Assembly: GCA_018336195.1 (NCBI GenBank)
Contig: JAGXQV010000149.1
Location: 1 to 39,014 of the forward strand
Source: Sulfuricella sp.
Lineage (GTDB): Bacteria > Pseudomonadota > Gammaproteobacteria > Burkholderiales > Sulfuricellaceae
Length of the DNA: 39,014 nucleotides
Direction of reading: 5' to 3'
The position numbers and the translations under genes are program-made. Positions 8,844 through 19,980 of this stretch are shown here, piece by piece. Every line of letters starts with the position of its first letter. The first letter of the stretch is position 1. The notes under the pieces were generated by a model. That model saw only the letters and a list, made by a program, of their open reading frames with translations, had not been told where the DNA came from and ran no database searches.

Positions 8844-11800
8844 ATGCCTGAACAACCCCGCTCCGAACGCACGACGCAGAACCGCGTCATCGCCCTGTTC
8901 ACGGATAAGGCCCGGCCCGATTGCCTCGGCTACGATTACCTGGGCGAGTGGCGCAAACGGGACAATAATCGCTGCATCGAGACGGAATACCTGCGGGCGA
9001 ACCTACAAAAGCGCGGCTATTCCGAGGCGCATATTGCCGCCGCCCTGCAAAAGCTGATGGTGGCTACGGACGCCACCGGCATCACGCTGTATCAAGCCAA
9101 TCTGCGCACCTACCAACTGCTGCGCTACGGCGTGTCGGTGCAGATCGCCGCCGGTCAGCCGAGCGATCAGGTGCATCTGGTGGATTGGGAGCACCCCGAG
9201 AACAACGACTTCGGCCTCGCCGAGGAAGTGACCTTGCGCGGCGGCCATGAGCGGCGCCCCGACCTGGTTCTCTACCTGAACGGCATCGCCGTCGGCGTCA
9301 TCGAGCTGAAGCGCAGCTCGGTCGAGATCGGCGATGGCGTGCGTCAGCTCATCACCAATCAGGAGGAGATTTTCAACAAGGGGTTCTTTGCCACGGTGCA
9401 GATGGTCTTCGCGGGCAGCGATTCGCAGGGGCTGCGCTATGGCACGGTCACGACCAAGGAGGAATTCTTCGTCGAATGGAAACGCCAGGACACTACCGAC
9501 AGCCAACCCGCGGGCAAGTCTTTCATGGTTCAGGATGCCGGCGCTGTTCTATACCGCGTTGCGGGCGCTTTGCTGGATGTTCCCTTGGCCGAGATGTGCG
9601 AGAAATCCCGCCTGCTCGACCTGATCCGCAACTTCATCATCTTCGACAACGGCATCAAGAAGGTGCCGCGTCCGCATCAGTTCGCGGGCGTAAAGGCCGC
9701 GCAGGAGCGCATCCGCACGCGTGAGGGCGGCGTGATCTGGCACACCCAGGGCAGCGGCAAGAGCATCCTCATGGTGCTGCTCGCCAAGTGGCTGCTGGAG
9801 CACGATCCCGAGGCCCGCATTCTGGTGGTGACCGACCGCGACGAACTGGACAAGCAGATCGAGGGCGTGATGAAAAACGCCGGGGTCATCGGCGAGAACT
9901 CGCCCTCACCGCGCATCCAGAACCGGGCGGAGTTTGTCGCCAAGCTGGGTGCCGCCGCGCCCCGGCTGCTGTGCGCGCTCATCCACAAGTTCGACCCCGC
10001 CGACCTCACAGGCGAGCCGCCGCAGGTGCATGGCCGCTTCTATGTTTTTGTGGACGAATGTCACCGCACCCAGGGCGGCAACATGAACACGCAGATGAAG
10101 CGCTGGCTGGAGAACGCGCTGTTCATCGGCTTCACCGGCACGCCGCTGCTGAAGAAGGACGCGGCCAAGCTGCGGACGCGGGATATTTTCGGCACCTACA
10201 TCCACACCTACAAGTTCCCCGAGGCCGTGGCCGACAAGGTGGTGCTCGATTTGAAATACGAGGCACGCGATGTGCCGCAGCGTCTCACCTCGCCGAAGGA
10301 CATCGAAGACTATTTCGCGCGCAAGACCAAAACGCTGAACAATTTTCAGAAAGCCATCATCCGTAAACGCTGGGCGACGATGGAGGAGTTGATGAGCGCC
10401 GAAGAGCGCAAGGCGCGCATTGCCGCCAGCATCATCCACGATTTCGACACCAAGCCGCGCCTGAACGACGACCGGGGCACCGCGATTCTGGTGGCGGCGA
10501 GCATCTACGACGCCTGCCACTATTTCCGCATCTTTCTGAACAAACCCTTCGGCGAGTATTGCGGCGTCATCACCTCGCTCGAGCCTAACCACAACGCCAT
10601 CTCACGCGAACCGGCCAACAGCGACGAACGCTACAAGTTCGACACTTACACCAAGTACGTCCTCAAGAACGGCCAGACGACCAAAGCCTACGAGGACGAA
10701 GCCAAGCGCCGCTTCATCGAAGAACCCGCCAACATGAAGCTGCTGATCGTGGTGAGCAAGCTCCTGACCGGCTTCGACGCGCCGAGCTGCTCCTACCTTT
10801 ACCTGGATAACGAACTGCACGATCACAACCTCTTCCAGGCCATCTGCCGCACCAACCGGCTCGACGGCGACGACAAGGACTACGGCCACATCGTGGACTT
10901 CAAGAAGCTGTTCGATGACGTGCAGGAGGCCATCGCGGTGTATAGCTCCGACGAGCTGGACATCGATCAGGGCGACGGTGGCAGCAACAACGTCGAACTG
11001 AAGGACTGGCTCAAGGAAGGCAAGAAACAGCTCGATGCCGCCCGCGAGGCGCTGCGCTACCTGTGCGAGCCGGTGCCGCTGCCGCGCGAGATGGAGCAAT
11101 TCCTGCACTACTTCTGCGGTGACGCGGCCAATCCGCTGGCGCTGACGAATACGGAACCGTTGCGCATCACGTTTTACAAGTCCGTGGCGGCTTTCGTGCG
11201 TGCCTATGCCGACATCGCGCAAGACCTCGCCGCGGCGGGCTATACCGATGCGGAGACCACCGCGCTGCAGAAAGAGGTGGATTTTTACGGCGAAACGCGC
11301 ATCGCGATCAAGAGGCATTCAGGCGAGGAACTGGACATCAAGCCCTTTGAAGCCGATATGCGGCGCCTGCTCAACACCTATGTCCAGGCCGATTCAGCGG
11401 CGGACGTGGGCAATCTCAATTCGCTTTCGCTCACCGAGCTGATTATCGAGACCGGCATTCACGATGCCATTGCCCGCAAGCTGAATGAAAAAGGCAAACT
11501 CTCGAAGAATGCCATCGCCGAGGGCATCATCAACAACGTCCGCAAGACCATCATCCGCGACCACCTGACCGATCCGAGGTTTTATGCGGAGATGTCGAAG
11601 CTGCTGGACGACCTCATCAAGCAGAGCCGGGAGGATGCGGCGGCGTATGAGGCCTTCCTGAAAAAGGCCGAAGAACTCGTGAAACGCCTGGCGCGGAAGG
11701 AACCCGGCCCCGGTGTGCCTGCGCTTCTTCATGGCAAACCCGAGGCCATCGTGCTTTTCAACAACCTCGTTAGTATTCCTGCGGCGGCCTTCCAGTGTCC

Positions 11801-11993
11801 GGCAGACGATGACGCGAAAGCGGGGCTCGCGCTCGAACTCGACCAGGCCATGCGCGAGCACGCGCCGGCGAGCTGGAAGGGCGACGACACGAGGGAGAAG
11901 CAGGTACTGGACGCGCTCTTTCCCATCATGGCAAGAGACCGTGAAGCGACGAGGGAAATTTTCGAAATTATCAAGAAGCAGCCGGGCTATTGA
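8844..11993 (+). CDS. hsdR: Type I restriction endonuclease subunit R
   Basis: A 1049-residue DNA-translocating restriction subunit. ATG 8844 follows a GGAG ribosome site. The N-terminal PD-(D/E)xK nuclease shows [20 protein letters not shown] (D...ExK). SF2 helicase motifs follow: Walker [21 protein letters not shown] (motif II), FTGTPLL (motif III) and ICRTNR (motif VI) after LLTGFDAP. The C-terminal region (about 750-1049) is helical and should bind HsdM. Length is normal and I see no frameshift. It shares the hsdM orientation but is separated by about 2 kb of damaged genes. Its stop overlaps the next start (TGATG). With the cognate hsdS broken, restriction in vivo is doubtful unless an S subunit is supplied from elsewhere. 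Confidence 0.95.
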   Translation: MPEQPRSERTTQNRVIALFTDKARPDCLGYDYLGEWRKRDNNRCIETEYLRANLQKRGYSEAHIAAALQKLMVATDATGITLYQANLRTYQLLRYGVSVQIAAGQPSDQVHLVDWEHPENNDFGLAEEVTLRGGHERRPDLVLYLNGIAVGVIELKRSSVEIGDGVRQLITNQEEIFNKGFFATVQMVFAGSDSQGLRYGTVTTKEEFFVEWKRQDTTDSQPAGKSFMVQDAGAVLYRVAGALLDVPLAEMCEKSRLLDLIRNFIIFDNGIKKVPRPHQFAGVKAAQERIRTREGGVIWHTQGSGKSILMVLLAKWLLEHDPEARILVVTDRDELDKQIEGVMKNAGVIGENSPSPRIQNRAEFVAKLGAAAPRLLCALIHKFDPADLTGEPPQVHGRFYVFVDECHRTQGGNMNTQMKRWLENALFIGFTGTPLLKKDAAKLRTRDIFGTYIHTYKFPEAVADKVVLDLKYEARDVPQRLTSPKDIEDYFARKTKTLNNFQKAIIRKRWATMEELMSAEERKARIAASIIHDFDTKPRLNDDRGTAILVAASIYDACHYFRIFLNKPFGEYCGVITSLEPNHNAISREPANSDERYKFDTYTKYVLKNGQTTKAYEDEAKRRFIEEPANMKLLIVVSKLLTGFDAPSCSYLYLDNELHDHNLFQAICRTNRLDGDDKDYGHIVDFKKLFDDVQEAIAVYSSDELDIDQGDGGSNNVELKDWLKEGKKQLDAAREALRYLCEPVPLPREMEQFLHYFCGDAANPLALTNTEPLRITFYKSVAAFVRAYADIAQDLAAAGYTDAETTALQKEVDFYGETRIAIKRHSGEELDIKPFEADMRRLLNTYVQADSAADVGNLNSLSLTELIIETGIHDAIARKLNEKGKLSKNAIAEGIINNVRKTIIRDHLTDPRFYAEMSKLLDDLIKQSREDAAAYEAFLKKAEELVKRLARKEPGPGVPALLHGKPEAIVLFNNLVSIPAAAFQCPADDDAKAGLALELDQAMREHAPASWKGDDTREKQVLDALFPIMARDREATREIFEIIKKQPGY

Positions 11994-12709
11994 TGAACGA
12001 GACGATACAACTGGGCGAAATTTCAATTCTGGTGACGCGGAAGGCGATCAAGAACGTCCACCTCTCCGTCCATCCGCCGGAAGGCCGGGTGACGCTCGTG
12101 GCGCCTAGCGGAACACGTCTGGAGGTCGCCCGCGCCTACGCGATCTCGAAACTGGGCTGGATACGGGCGCAGCGGAAAAAACTGGAAACCCAGGCGCGGG
12201 AAACGCCGCGCCGCTTCGTCGAGCGCGAAAGTCACTATCTCTGGGGGCGGCGCTACCTGTTGACGGTGAAATACCACGATGCCAAACCCTTCGTTTTGCT
12301 CGACCACAAGCGCATCACGCTGACTGTGCGCCCTGGCGGCGATGCCGAAAAACGCGCCGAGGTGATGCACGAGTGGCATAAATCCCTGCTTCATGCGGTC
12401 GTGCCGCCGCTAATCGCCAAATGGGAGCAGAAACTGAAAGTGAAAGTGACCGGCTATTTCCTGCAACGGATGAAAACCAAGTGGGGAAGCTGCAATCACA
12501 GCGCGGCTCATATCCGCCTGAACACCGAGCTAGTGAAAAAGCCCAAGGATTTGCTTGAATATGTGATCGTCCATGAGTTGGTGCATCTGATCGAGCCGAC
12601 GCACAGCGAACGATTCATCGCCATCCTTGAAGAGCATTACCCGACTTGGCGCGAAGCTCGCGCTGAACTCAACGAGTTGCCGCTGACGGCAGAGGTGTGG
12701 AAGGAGTAA
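11993..12709 (+). CDS. YgjP/SprT-like zinc metallopeptidase (DUF45)
   Basis: A 238-residue protein of the YgjP-like DUF45 family. The zinc site is VIVHELVHLIEPTHSERF, with HELVH supplying two His and a Glu and a further His (THSERF) shortly after. MKTKWGSCNH is another family hallmark. No signal peptide or membrane helix is seen, so it is probably cytoplasmic. I chose ATG 11993, one base overlapping the hsdR stop (TGATG), rather than the TTG one codon earlier. This gene is a frequent companion of hsdR. The physiological substrate is unknown, and the tight coupling suggests a role linked to the restriction complex. Confidence 0.88.
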   Translation: MNETIQLGEISILVTRKAIKNVHLSVHPPEGRVTLVAPSGTRLEVARAYAISKLGWIRAQRKKLETQARETPRRFVERESHYLWGRRYLLTVKYHDAKPFVLLDHKRITLTVRPGGDAEKRAEVMHEWHKSLLHAVVPPLIAKWEQKLKVKVTGYFLQRMKTKWGSCNHSAAHIRLNTELVKKPKDLLEYVIVHELVHLIEPTHSERFIAILEEHYPTWREARAELNELPLTAEVWKE

Positions 12710-13110
12710 GTGCATGGCTCGCACCCACGCTTTGGCTAACAGTCGTGGCCGACGGCAATCTGTCGAAAATATCGATTTAAAATATTGAAACCGGTCACTC
12801 CAGTAGGTTGAACCGACAGCCATTTCAGAAACTTGCTACCGTCCGCTTTGGCCGAACTACCGACATCCACCTTGCCCCCATGAACGGCGGCTTCCAGGTC
12901 TGCTGCTGACCTTCATTGCTCCAACATTGTCAGTCAACCAATGATTTCAACCTTGTAGTGTACAAAACGGATCACGGTAAGAATGAGCTTTCAACCACAT
13001 TTTGCACACTACCGCATGAATTCACAAAACCTACTGCCTTGTCTGTTCCAACCCTAGAATGCATATAGCCAATTATTGAAAGCGGTCACTCGCGTAAACC
13101 GTTCCAGAGA
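12710..13110 (+). other. Gene-poor spacer right of the restriction island, with short direct repeats
   Basis: About 400 bases without a supportable gene, AT-richer than either flank. It contains two copies of attgaaaNcggtcactc (12784-12800 and 13075-13091), 17 bases with one mismatch, about 290 bases apart. Nothing coding was recognised between them. Confidence 0.5.
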
Positions 13111-13263
13111 TTATTCTTCGCTTTCCACTATCGTTTCTTCACGGCCGCAACGCGAGCAGCGGATTTGGATATAGGTTTCGCGAAAACTTTTTTCCCGCGA
13201 GCATTCGACATTCCGGTGTCCCAGGAAATAGCAAAGCAACCGCCTGAACCACTTCCGTAACAT
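13111..13263 (-). CDS. Small Cys-containing protein (50 aa), unknown function
   Basis: ATG at 13263 is preceded by a good ribosome site (GGGAAGG), and the frame gives 50 residues ending at TAA 13111. The peptide starts MLRKWFRRLLCYFLGHRN, very basic and hydrophobic, and ends acidic (EETIVESEE). It contains four Cys, including a CSRCG knuckle. The pattern basic LLCxxxGH... CxxCG resembles small zinc-knuckle-like ORFs, but I cannot name a family. It lies 58 bases downstream of atpG on the same strand, so it may be transcribed with the ATPase operon. Expression is unproven. Confidence 0.55.
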   Translation of the reverse strand: MLRKWFRRLLCYFLGHRNVECSREKSFRETYIQIRCSRCGREETIVESEE

Positions 13264-13321
13264 TACCTTCCCTCGCTTCTTTCGTTTGCAGCGGCACTTC
13301 CCGCGTACCGGTCCTTGCGGG

Positions 13322-14143
13322 TTAACGCTCGGCCAGGGTTTCCGCGCTCAGCATGATGATTTCGATTTCCTCGATGATCTCTTCCTGGCGCAGCACATTA
13401 TATTTCAAGGTCAGGTCGGAAGACTCCTGTTCCATGCGCTGCAAGGCGCGTTCCATGTGCTGGAGGCGGTAGCGGTTTTCCGCCATCAGCGAGGCATAAA
13501 ATGCTTGGTGCAGTGCCGCGAACAGGTAATGATCGACCAGCTCCGCGTACAAGGCGGCGCTCGGCAAATTGAGCAAGGGCGGGTCGCTATGGCGCTGCGC
13601 GGGGAATTCCTGGATCGGCATGGGCAACAGCGGGCGCACCACCACTTGCTCGTCCTGGTGGTGCAACACCTTCAGGGAATTATGCTGGGGAACATCGTCT
13701 CCCAAGCCATGCAGCGCTTCCATCAGGCGCAGCAGCACCGCCTGGACTTCCTCCGCCACGGTCGGTCCCTCCACCGTGGCCGCGACGCGCGGATCGTCGG
13801 TCAGCTTGGCCGTAAGCTTGCGCCCCACCACCACCAGGCGGTGCGTTTCGCCGCAGGCTTGCAGCGCGGCCGTAATTTCTTCGTTGAATTCGCCGCAGAA
13901 GCCGCGCTCCGAACCGATGGCCAGGTAAACGCAACGTTCTTCCGCGACGTTGCCCGGTTGCGGATAAAAACTTAAAAAATCGCCGACCGCGCTTTCGATC
14001 CCGGCCAGGGCGCGTTGCTGGTTGGCGAGAAAGCGGGCGAGCTTGCGGGTTTCGATCAACGAGAGGTTTTTCATCGCGGTCATGATGCCGCTGATATCCC
14101 CGAGAATCGCGAGATGCTGGCGCAACTCCAGGCGCTTGCTCAT
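13322..14143 (-). CDS. atpG: N-type ATPase gamma subunit
   Basis: A 273-residue central stalk subunit of the alternative (N-type) F-ATPase. The N-terminal helix includes [20 protein letters not shown], matching the gamma coiled coil. The C-terminal helix ([18 protein letters not shown]...EIEIIM) completes the antiparallel pair that rotates inside alpha3beta3. The ATG start overlaps the atpA stop (ATGA). The same frame extends far upstream, but that is out-of-frame atpA. It is the last canonical gene of the operon. Confidence 0.88.
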   Translation of the reverse strand: MSKRLELRQHLAILGDISGIMTAMKNLSLIETRKLARFLANQQRALAGIESAVGDFLSFYPQPGNVAEERCVYLAIGSERGFCGEFNEEITAALQACGETHRLVVVGRKLTAKLTDDPRVAATVEGPTVAEEVQAVLLRLMEALHGLGDDVPQHNSLKVLHHQDEQVVVRPLLPMPIQEFPAQRHSDPPLLNLPSAALYAELVDHYLFAALHQAFYASLMAENRYRLQHMERALQRMEQESSDLTLKYNVLRQEEIIEEIEIIMLSAETLAER

Positions 14144-15621
14144 GCTCGCCCCAACTCGCCCAGCCACACCGCCACCCGGGCGCGCCACGCCTCGCGGCCG
14201 GCTTCGAGGGTCAGTCCGCTCTGCGCCGTGCGTTGCGCCAGACCGTGCAGAATGGCGGGCACATCCTGGGCGCTCATCCCGTCCAGCAGCCCTTCGTTGA
14301 AAGCGATCATCCACGCCAACTGGAATTCGATGGCGAGCGGCGCCAAGCATTCCTGCTTGAGGATTTCCCGCAACAGTTGGCCGCGCTGGATCTTGGCTTC
14401 CATGCTGGCTTCCAGCTTGGAACCGAAGCGGGTGAATACCTCCAGTTCGAGGAATTGCAGATAGTCGAGTTTCATCCGCCCGGCTTCGCTCTTGATGGCC
14501 GGGTACTGGGCCTTGCCGCCGATCCGCGACACCGAGCGGGTAACGTCGATGGCCGGCAGGAAACCGCCGGCGAACAGGCGTTTGTCGAAGTACACCTGGC
14601 CGTCGGTGATGGAAATCAGGTTGGTGGGGATATAAGCGGCGATTTCGCCCTGCTCGGTTTCGACGATGGGCAGCGCGGTCATGCTGCCGCCGCCGCGGGA
14701 GGGCGCCAGGCAGGTGGAGCGCTCCAGCAGGCGCGCGTGGAGATAGAAAATATCGCCGGGATAGGCTTCGCGCCCCGGCGGTCGGCGCAGCAGCAGCGAC
14801 AGTTCGCGGTAGGTGCGGGCGTGGGTGGACAGATCGTCGTACACCACCAGCACGTCCTTGCCCTGCCCCATCCAGGCTTCCGCCACGGCGCACCCGGCGA
14901 ACGGCGCCAGGTATTTGAGACCGGGCAGAGCGGTGGCTTCCGCCACCATCAGCGTGGTATAGGCCAGGGCGTTGTGCTGGCGCAGGATGTCCAGCGCCCG
15001 CACCACGTCGGAACGCTTCTGCCCGATCATCACGTAAACGCAGCAAACGCCCTTGTCGCGCTGGTTGATGACTGCATCGAGGGCCAGCGAGGTCTTGCCG
15101 GTGCCGTTGTCGCCGATCAGCAGTTGGCGCTGGCCCTTGCCCAGCGGAATCAGGGTATCGACGATCTTGTTGCCGGTGAGCAAGGGCTGGGCGACAAAAT
15201 CCCGCGCCACCAGCGGCGGCGACAGCACGTCCAGTTCGCGCCGACCGCCGAGGAGCGGTTCGGGCTGGCCGTCCAGCGGATTGCCGAGCGGGTCGATCAC
15301 CCGCCCCAGCAGGGCGTCGCCGGTGGCGATACTGAGCCGCTGGCCGGTCAGGAATACGGTGGTACCGGCGGTGAGGCGCGGCGTTTGTTCGAGAAGGATG
15401 GCGCCGACGTGGTTTGCGCCGAGGTGGAACACCATGCCGCGGCTGCCGTCCTCCAATTCCAGGATTTCATCCATCGCCGCGGAAGGAATGCCGCTAATCC
15501 AGGCGATGCCGTCGCCCACCGAGGCCACCCAGCCTTGTTCGGCGAGACGCACGCCGAAGCGGTAGTCGTCGATGCAGCGCGCCTGGCGCTGCAACGCGGG
15601 AGCGATGCTAGCGAGCGACAC
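14140..15621 (-). CDS. atpA: N-type ATPase alpha subunit
   Basis: A 493-residue non-catalytic nucleotide-binding subunit of F1. Walker A is [35 protein letters not shown] and [20 protein letters not shown] are typical alpha signatures. I prefer GTG at 15621, which has GAGGTGG eight bases before it, over an in-frame TTG at 15639. It overlaps the atpF end by 14 bases, and its stop overlaps the atpG start, so translation is tightly coupled. Divergence from housekeeping alpha, together with gene order, fits the N-ATPase branch. Confidence 0.93.
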   Translation of the reverse strand: MSLASIAPALQRQARCIDDYRFGVRLAEQGWVASVGDGIAWISGIPSAAMDEILELEDGSRGMVFHLGANHVGAILLEQTPRLTAGTTVFLTGQRLSIATGDALLGRVIDPLGNPLDGQPEPLLGGRRELDVLSPPLVARDFVAQPLLTGNKIVDTLIPLGKGQRQLLIGDNGTGKTSLALDAVINQRDKGVCCVYVMIGQKRSDVVRALDILRQHNALAYTTLMVAEATALPGLKYLAPFAGCAVAEAWMGQGKDVLVVYDDLSTHARTYRELSLLLRRPPGREAYPGDIFYLHARLLERSTCLAPSRGGGSMTALPIVETEQGEIAAYIPTNLISITDGQVYFDKRLFAGGFLPAIDVTRSVSRIGGKAQYPAIKSEAGRMKLDYLQFLELEVFTRFGSKLEASMEAKIQRGQLLREILKQECLAPLAIEFQLAWMIAFNEGLLDGMSAQDVPAILHGLAQRTAQSGLTLEAGREAWRARVAVWLGELGRA

Positions 15622-16360
15622 GGGGAGCCACCTCGGCAAAGAATTTCAGTTCGTCCTGGAGATTGGCGCGCAGCACCCACGGACCGATGGTCAGGCGAAA
15701 CCCCGCCAGGAGCGCCGGGTCTTCCTGGAAAACCGGGGAAATCGGGCACTGCGCCATGTGGAATAGCGCGTCGGAGAGGACCGCCCGTTGCCCTTCGGCG
15801 AGCGGATAAGCGCTCGCCACCTTGATGCTCCCCTGGTGGTCCGCCAGCGCCCGCCGCAGCAGTTCCAGGTTTTGCGCGGGCATTTCCGCAACTTCGCGCA
15901 GCAGGATACCCAGCAGTCCGGCTTCCAGTTCCGCCCCGGCCAGCGGCTCCAGGAGCTTGGCAACGAAACGGCTGCCAGTGGCCAGCGCTTGTTCGCCCAG
16001 GGAATTCAGCAATTCGTCGTGGCGACGCTGCTCCAGCACCTGCGCCCGTTCTCGTTCCTCTTCCAGTTCGGTGCGCAGTTCGGCTTGCAAACGGCTGCGT
16101 TCGCTGTCGATTTCTTCGTGCAGATCGCTGCGCGCCTGTTCCTTCTCCTTTTCCCAGGCAGCCATGCGGCCCTCGTATTGCTCGCGCAACAACTCGGCCT
16201 CGCCGCGTAGTTCAACCGCCTCCTGGCGCACCTGCTCGATGGCCGCCTGGCGTTTTTCGATCACCTGCAGCACCGGCTGATAGAAAAACCGCTTCAGCAG
16301 CCACAGCAGGATCAGGAAGTTGAGCGCTTCCAGGAGAAAGGTAGAGAGATCGAATTCCAC
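15608..16360 (-). CDS. atpF: N-type ATPase b subunit, extended b/delta-like
   Basis: A 250-residue peripheral stalk protein. The N-terminal membrane helix ([20 protein letters not shown]) is followed by a long charged coiled coil (about 35-120), then a globular C-terminal part (about 120-250) ending [19 protein letters not shown], resembling the end of delta (OSCP). Ordinary b is about 156 residues and delta has its own gene. Here there is no atpH, so this subunit probably does both jobs, as in other N-ATPases. The start is GTG, four bases after the atpE stop. Confidence 0.9.
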   Translation of the reverse strand: MEFDLSTFLLEALNFLILLWLLKRFFYQPVLQVIEKRQAAIEQVRQEAVELRGEAELLREQYEGRMAAWEKEKEQARSDLHEEIDSERSRLQAELRTELEEERERAQVLEQRRHDELLNSLGEQALATGSRFVAKLLEPLAGAELEAGLLGILLREVAEMPAQNLELLRRALADHQGSIKVASAYPLAEGQRAVLSDALFHMAQCPISPVFQEDPALLAGFRLTIGPWVLRANLQDELKFFAEVAPRVAR

Positions 16361-16364
16361 GGTG

Positions 16365-16631
16365 TTATTTCACCAAATAGGCGAGTAGCGGGTTGCGGAA
16401 CAGGATAATCAGCACCACCACCAGCACGTAAATCGCCAGCGACTCGATCATCGCCAGGCCGATGAACAGGGTGCGGGTGATGGATTTTTCCGCCTCCGGC
16501 TGACGCGCCAGGGCATCCAGCGCCTGACTGATGGCCCGGCCCATGGCGATGGCCGGGAACATCACGCCGATGGCGATGGCCAGCGCGGCGCCCAAGGTGG
16601 AAAGCAGGGTAAACCAGGTCATATCGCTCAT
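16365..16631 (-). CDS. atpE: N-type ATPase c subunit (rotor ring)
   Basis: An 88-residue hairpin of two membrane helices joined by the polar loop ARQPEAEKS. The second helix carries GLAMIESLAIYVLVV. Its Glu is the ion-binding carboxylate, and the following Ser and Tyr match positions that help bind Na+ in sodium ATPases. Aligned by eye on RQPEA, the position of the Ilyobacter Na+-ligand Gln is Met here. N-ATPases were predicted to pump Na+, but the Burkholderia pseudomallei N-type rotor was reported to be proton-specific, so specificity stays open. ATG overlaps the atpB stop (ATGA). Confidence 0.93.
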   Translation of the reverse strand: MSDMTWFTLLSTLGAALAIAIGVMFPAIAMGRAISQALDALARQPEAEKSITRTLFIGLAMIESLAIYVLVVVLIILFRNPLLAYLVK

Positions 16632-17317
16632 GTTTCAGGACTCCTTTTCAATTGTTGCGACTGAATGCCGCCGGCGATGTAGATCAACGCCAGCATGCCG
16701 AAAATGTAGGCCTGCACCAGGGCTTCGACGATGTGCAGCATCAACAGCGGGATCGGGGCGAACAGCCCGGCCACCAGCAACACCAGCATGGCGGCCATTT
16801 CCAGGCTCATGATGTTGCCGAACAAACGCACCGCCAGGGCGATGGTGCGCGAAACTTCGCCCAACAGGTGGAACGGCAGGAGGATCGGGTTGGGGGTCAG
16901 GTAATGGCGCAGGTAGGCACGAAAACCCACGTTGCGAATGCCGTACCAGTGCACCGCCAGAAATACCATGATGGCCAGGGCCGTGGTGGTGGAAAGATCG
17001 CCGGTCGGCGAGCGCAGGCCGGGCGCCAAGCCGGTGAGGTTGGCGGTCACCACGAATATCCACAAGGTACCCAGGAAAGGCAGCAGCCCCTTGACATGGT
17101 CGGGCAGCACGGCGCCGATGGCGTCCTCGAAGGCATTCACGATCCCCTCCAGGGCGACCTGGAAAGGCGCAGGTTGGTCGACGCTCAGGCGGCGCGTGGC
17201 GAACCAGCCCAAACCGCCGAGCAGCGCCATCAGCAGCCAGGTGGTCAGCACCGTCGCACCGACGTGCAGCGGCCCCAGGCTGAAAGAGAAGATCGCCAAC
17301 AACTCCGGCTTGCCCAT
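16628..17317 (-). CDS. atpB: N-type ATPase a subunit (ion channel)
   Basis: A 229-residue membrane protein with five to six hydrophobic helices. The essential Arg lies in SRTIALAVRLFGNIMSLEMA, and ALVQAYIFGMLALIYIAGG is the conserved last helix facing the c-ring. Its ATG overlaps the atpQ stop by one base (TAATG), and its own stop overlaps atpE (ATGA). The gene is intact and of normal length for an N-type a subunit. Confidence 0.93.
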   Translation of the reverse strand: MGKPELLAIFSFSLGPLHVGATVLTTWLLMALLGGLGWFATRRLSVDQPAPFQVALEGIVNAFEDAIGAVLPDHVKGLLPFLGTLWIFVVTANLTGLAPGLRSPTGDLSTTTALAIMVFLAVHWYGIRNVGFRAYLRHYLTPNPILLPFHLLGEVSRTIALAVRLFGNIMSLEMAAMLVLLVAGLFAPIPLLMLHIVEALVQAYIFGMLALIYIAGGIQSQQLKRSPET

Positions 17318-17598
17318 TAGTGTTCTCGGATATAAAAGTACACGTTCAATACCCCCACGATGATCCCCAGCACCAGCAAACTCAAGGTCCAGCGCATGGA
17401 ATACCCCTCCAGGTTGCTGTCCAGCCAGTTGCCCAGGTAAGCGCCGCCGATCACCGGCAGCACGAACAGCAGCGCCAGCACGCCGATGAACGCGGATTGC
17501 GCGAGGATGGTGGGGCGATCCTTCTCGGCCTGCTGCATGCGGGAGACCTGCTTTTCGATATTGCGGCGCAGTTTATTGTGGTTATTGGTGTCGGTCAT
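17317..17598 (-). CDS. atpQ: N-type ATPase accessory subunit AtpQ (AtpI/gene1-like)
   Basis: A 93-residue protein with a charged N-terminus (NIEKQVSRMQQAEKDRP) and two membrane helices (about 32-55 and 68-88). GGAYLGNWLDS and LGIIVGVLNVYFYIRE match the AtpZ/AtpI (ATPase gene 1) pattern, hence AtpQ rather than AtpR. These small proteins are thought to help c-ring assembly or ion supply. It directly overlaps atpB. In the usual N-ATPase order (D-C-Q-R-B-E-F-A-G) atpR should lie between, but there is no room for it. The upstream 365 bases are repeats. Confidence 0.8.
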   Translation of the reverse strand: MTDTNNHNKLRRNIEKQVSRMQQAEKDRPTILAQSAFIGVLALLFVLPVIGGAYLGNWLDSNLEGYSMRWTLSLLVLGIIVGVLNVYFYIREH

Positions 17599-17642
17599 GA
17601 TTTCAATTTAGCAGGTTTATTCGGCCTAAAAACCTCAGTTGC

Positions 17643-17791
17643 GAACCGCAGAGGCGCTAAGGCGCCAAGATGACGCAAAGGAAAACAGAGGGGACAACGA
17701 TGTCTGGGTGAATTGTATTCTCACCCTTTGGATTGGCCGGCTCGACAATCCCCCTTCCTGATTTCTTTGCGCCTTCGCGCCTTTGCGGTTC
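17643..17791. repeat. Imperfect inverted repeat in the atpC-atpQ gap
   Basis: The left arm gaaccgcagaggcgctaagg... (17643-17683) and the right arm tttctttgcgccttcgcgcc... (17762-17791) are imperfect reverse complements around an 80-base centre. The sequence style (AACCGCAAAGGCGC...) is that of dispersed extragenic repeats common in proteobacteria. No coding frame is supported. Confidence 0.75.
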
Positions 17792-17803
17792 ATGAATTGC
17801 CTT

Positions 17804-17963
17804 CCTGATTAGCGCTGATCTTCAGCTTGGCCGGATGTTTCAAATAAATGACTCTTTATCCTGTAGGAGCGTGGCTTGCCCGCGACAGAAGGTATCACGA
17901 AGAGGCACCGCAATCGCGGCCAAGGCCGCTCCGAAGAACCGAACCAATAGCTGAAAATCAGCG

Positions 17964-17972
<9 letters not shown>
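17804..17972. repeat. 24-base inverted repeat enclosing a REP-like pair; right arm overlaps atpC end
   Basis: The arms 17804-17827 (cctgattagcgctgatcttc...) and 17949-17972 (...aatcagcgctaatcagg) are near-perfect reverse complements. Between them lie gtaggagcgtggcttgcccg (about 17863-17886) and its inverted partner cgcggccaaggccgctcc (about 17916-17935), a classic REP/BIME-type palindrome pair. The right arm includes the last atpC codons and its stop (17964-17966), so the element sits exactly on the gene end. It may act as an mRNA stabiliser or attenuator between beta/epsilon and the membrane genes. Confidence 0.8.
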
Positions 17973-19768
<1,796 letters not shown>

Positions 19769-19804
19769 TCACGTCCCGGAAACATCACAGCCGAAACCCA
19801 GCAA

Positions 19805-19873
19805 GGTGATGAGTAATGAGTGATGGGTAATGGGAGGGTGGTTTTCATCACCCATTCCTCATCACCCATCACC
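19805..19873. repeat. Inverted repeat upstream of atpD
   Basis: ggtgatgagtaatgagtgat... (19805-19834) and cccattcctcatcacccatcacc (19851-19873) are imperfect reverse complements around a short loop. The gtgatgagtgatggg wording is a common low-complexity dispersed repeat in proteobacterial genomes. It lies about 40 bases ahead of the atpD start, within its leader. Confidence 0.75.
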
Positions 19874-19980
19874 GCGGAATTCAATTCAAACCACATGGGG
19901 GTCATGTTTTGACATCACTTGACTGAATAAGAGACTAAGAATCCTTGCGCCCATGACAGGCAAGCCGCGACACCGCCAGG

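Noticed and set aside
13264..13321. A possible terminator after atpG (CCCGC...GCGGG)
   Set aside because: Only a five-base stem with a long loop and no U-run; not enough to call.
13322..15046. A 574-codon open frame on the minus strand
   Set aside because: Only 13322-14143 is real (atpG); the rest is atpA read out of phase.
14233..15825. A 530-codon plus-strand frame opposite atpA
   Set aside because: Antisense shadow in GC-rich codons; composition is His/Gly/Arg-rich with no family features, and the real atpA and atpF lie on the other strand.
19905..19945. A TTGACA-like plus-strand promoter (near 19908) between atpD and the Sel1 gene
   Set aside because: There is no plus-strand gene downstream, the -10 is poor, and both flanking genes run on the minus strand.
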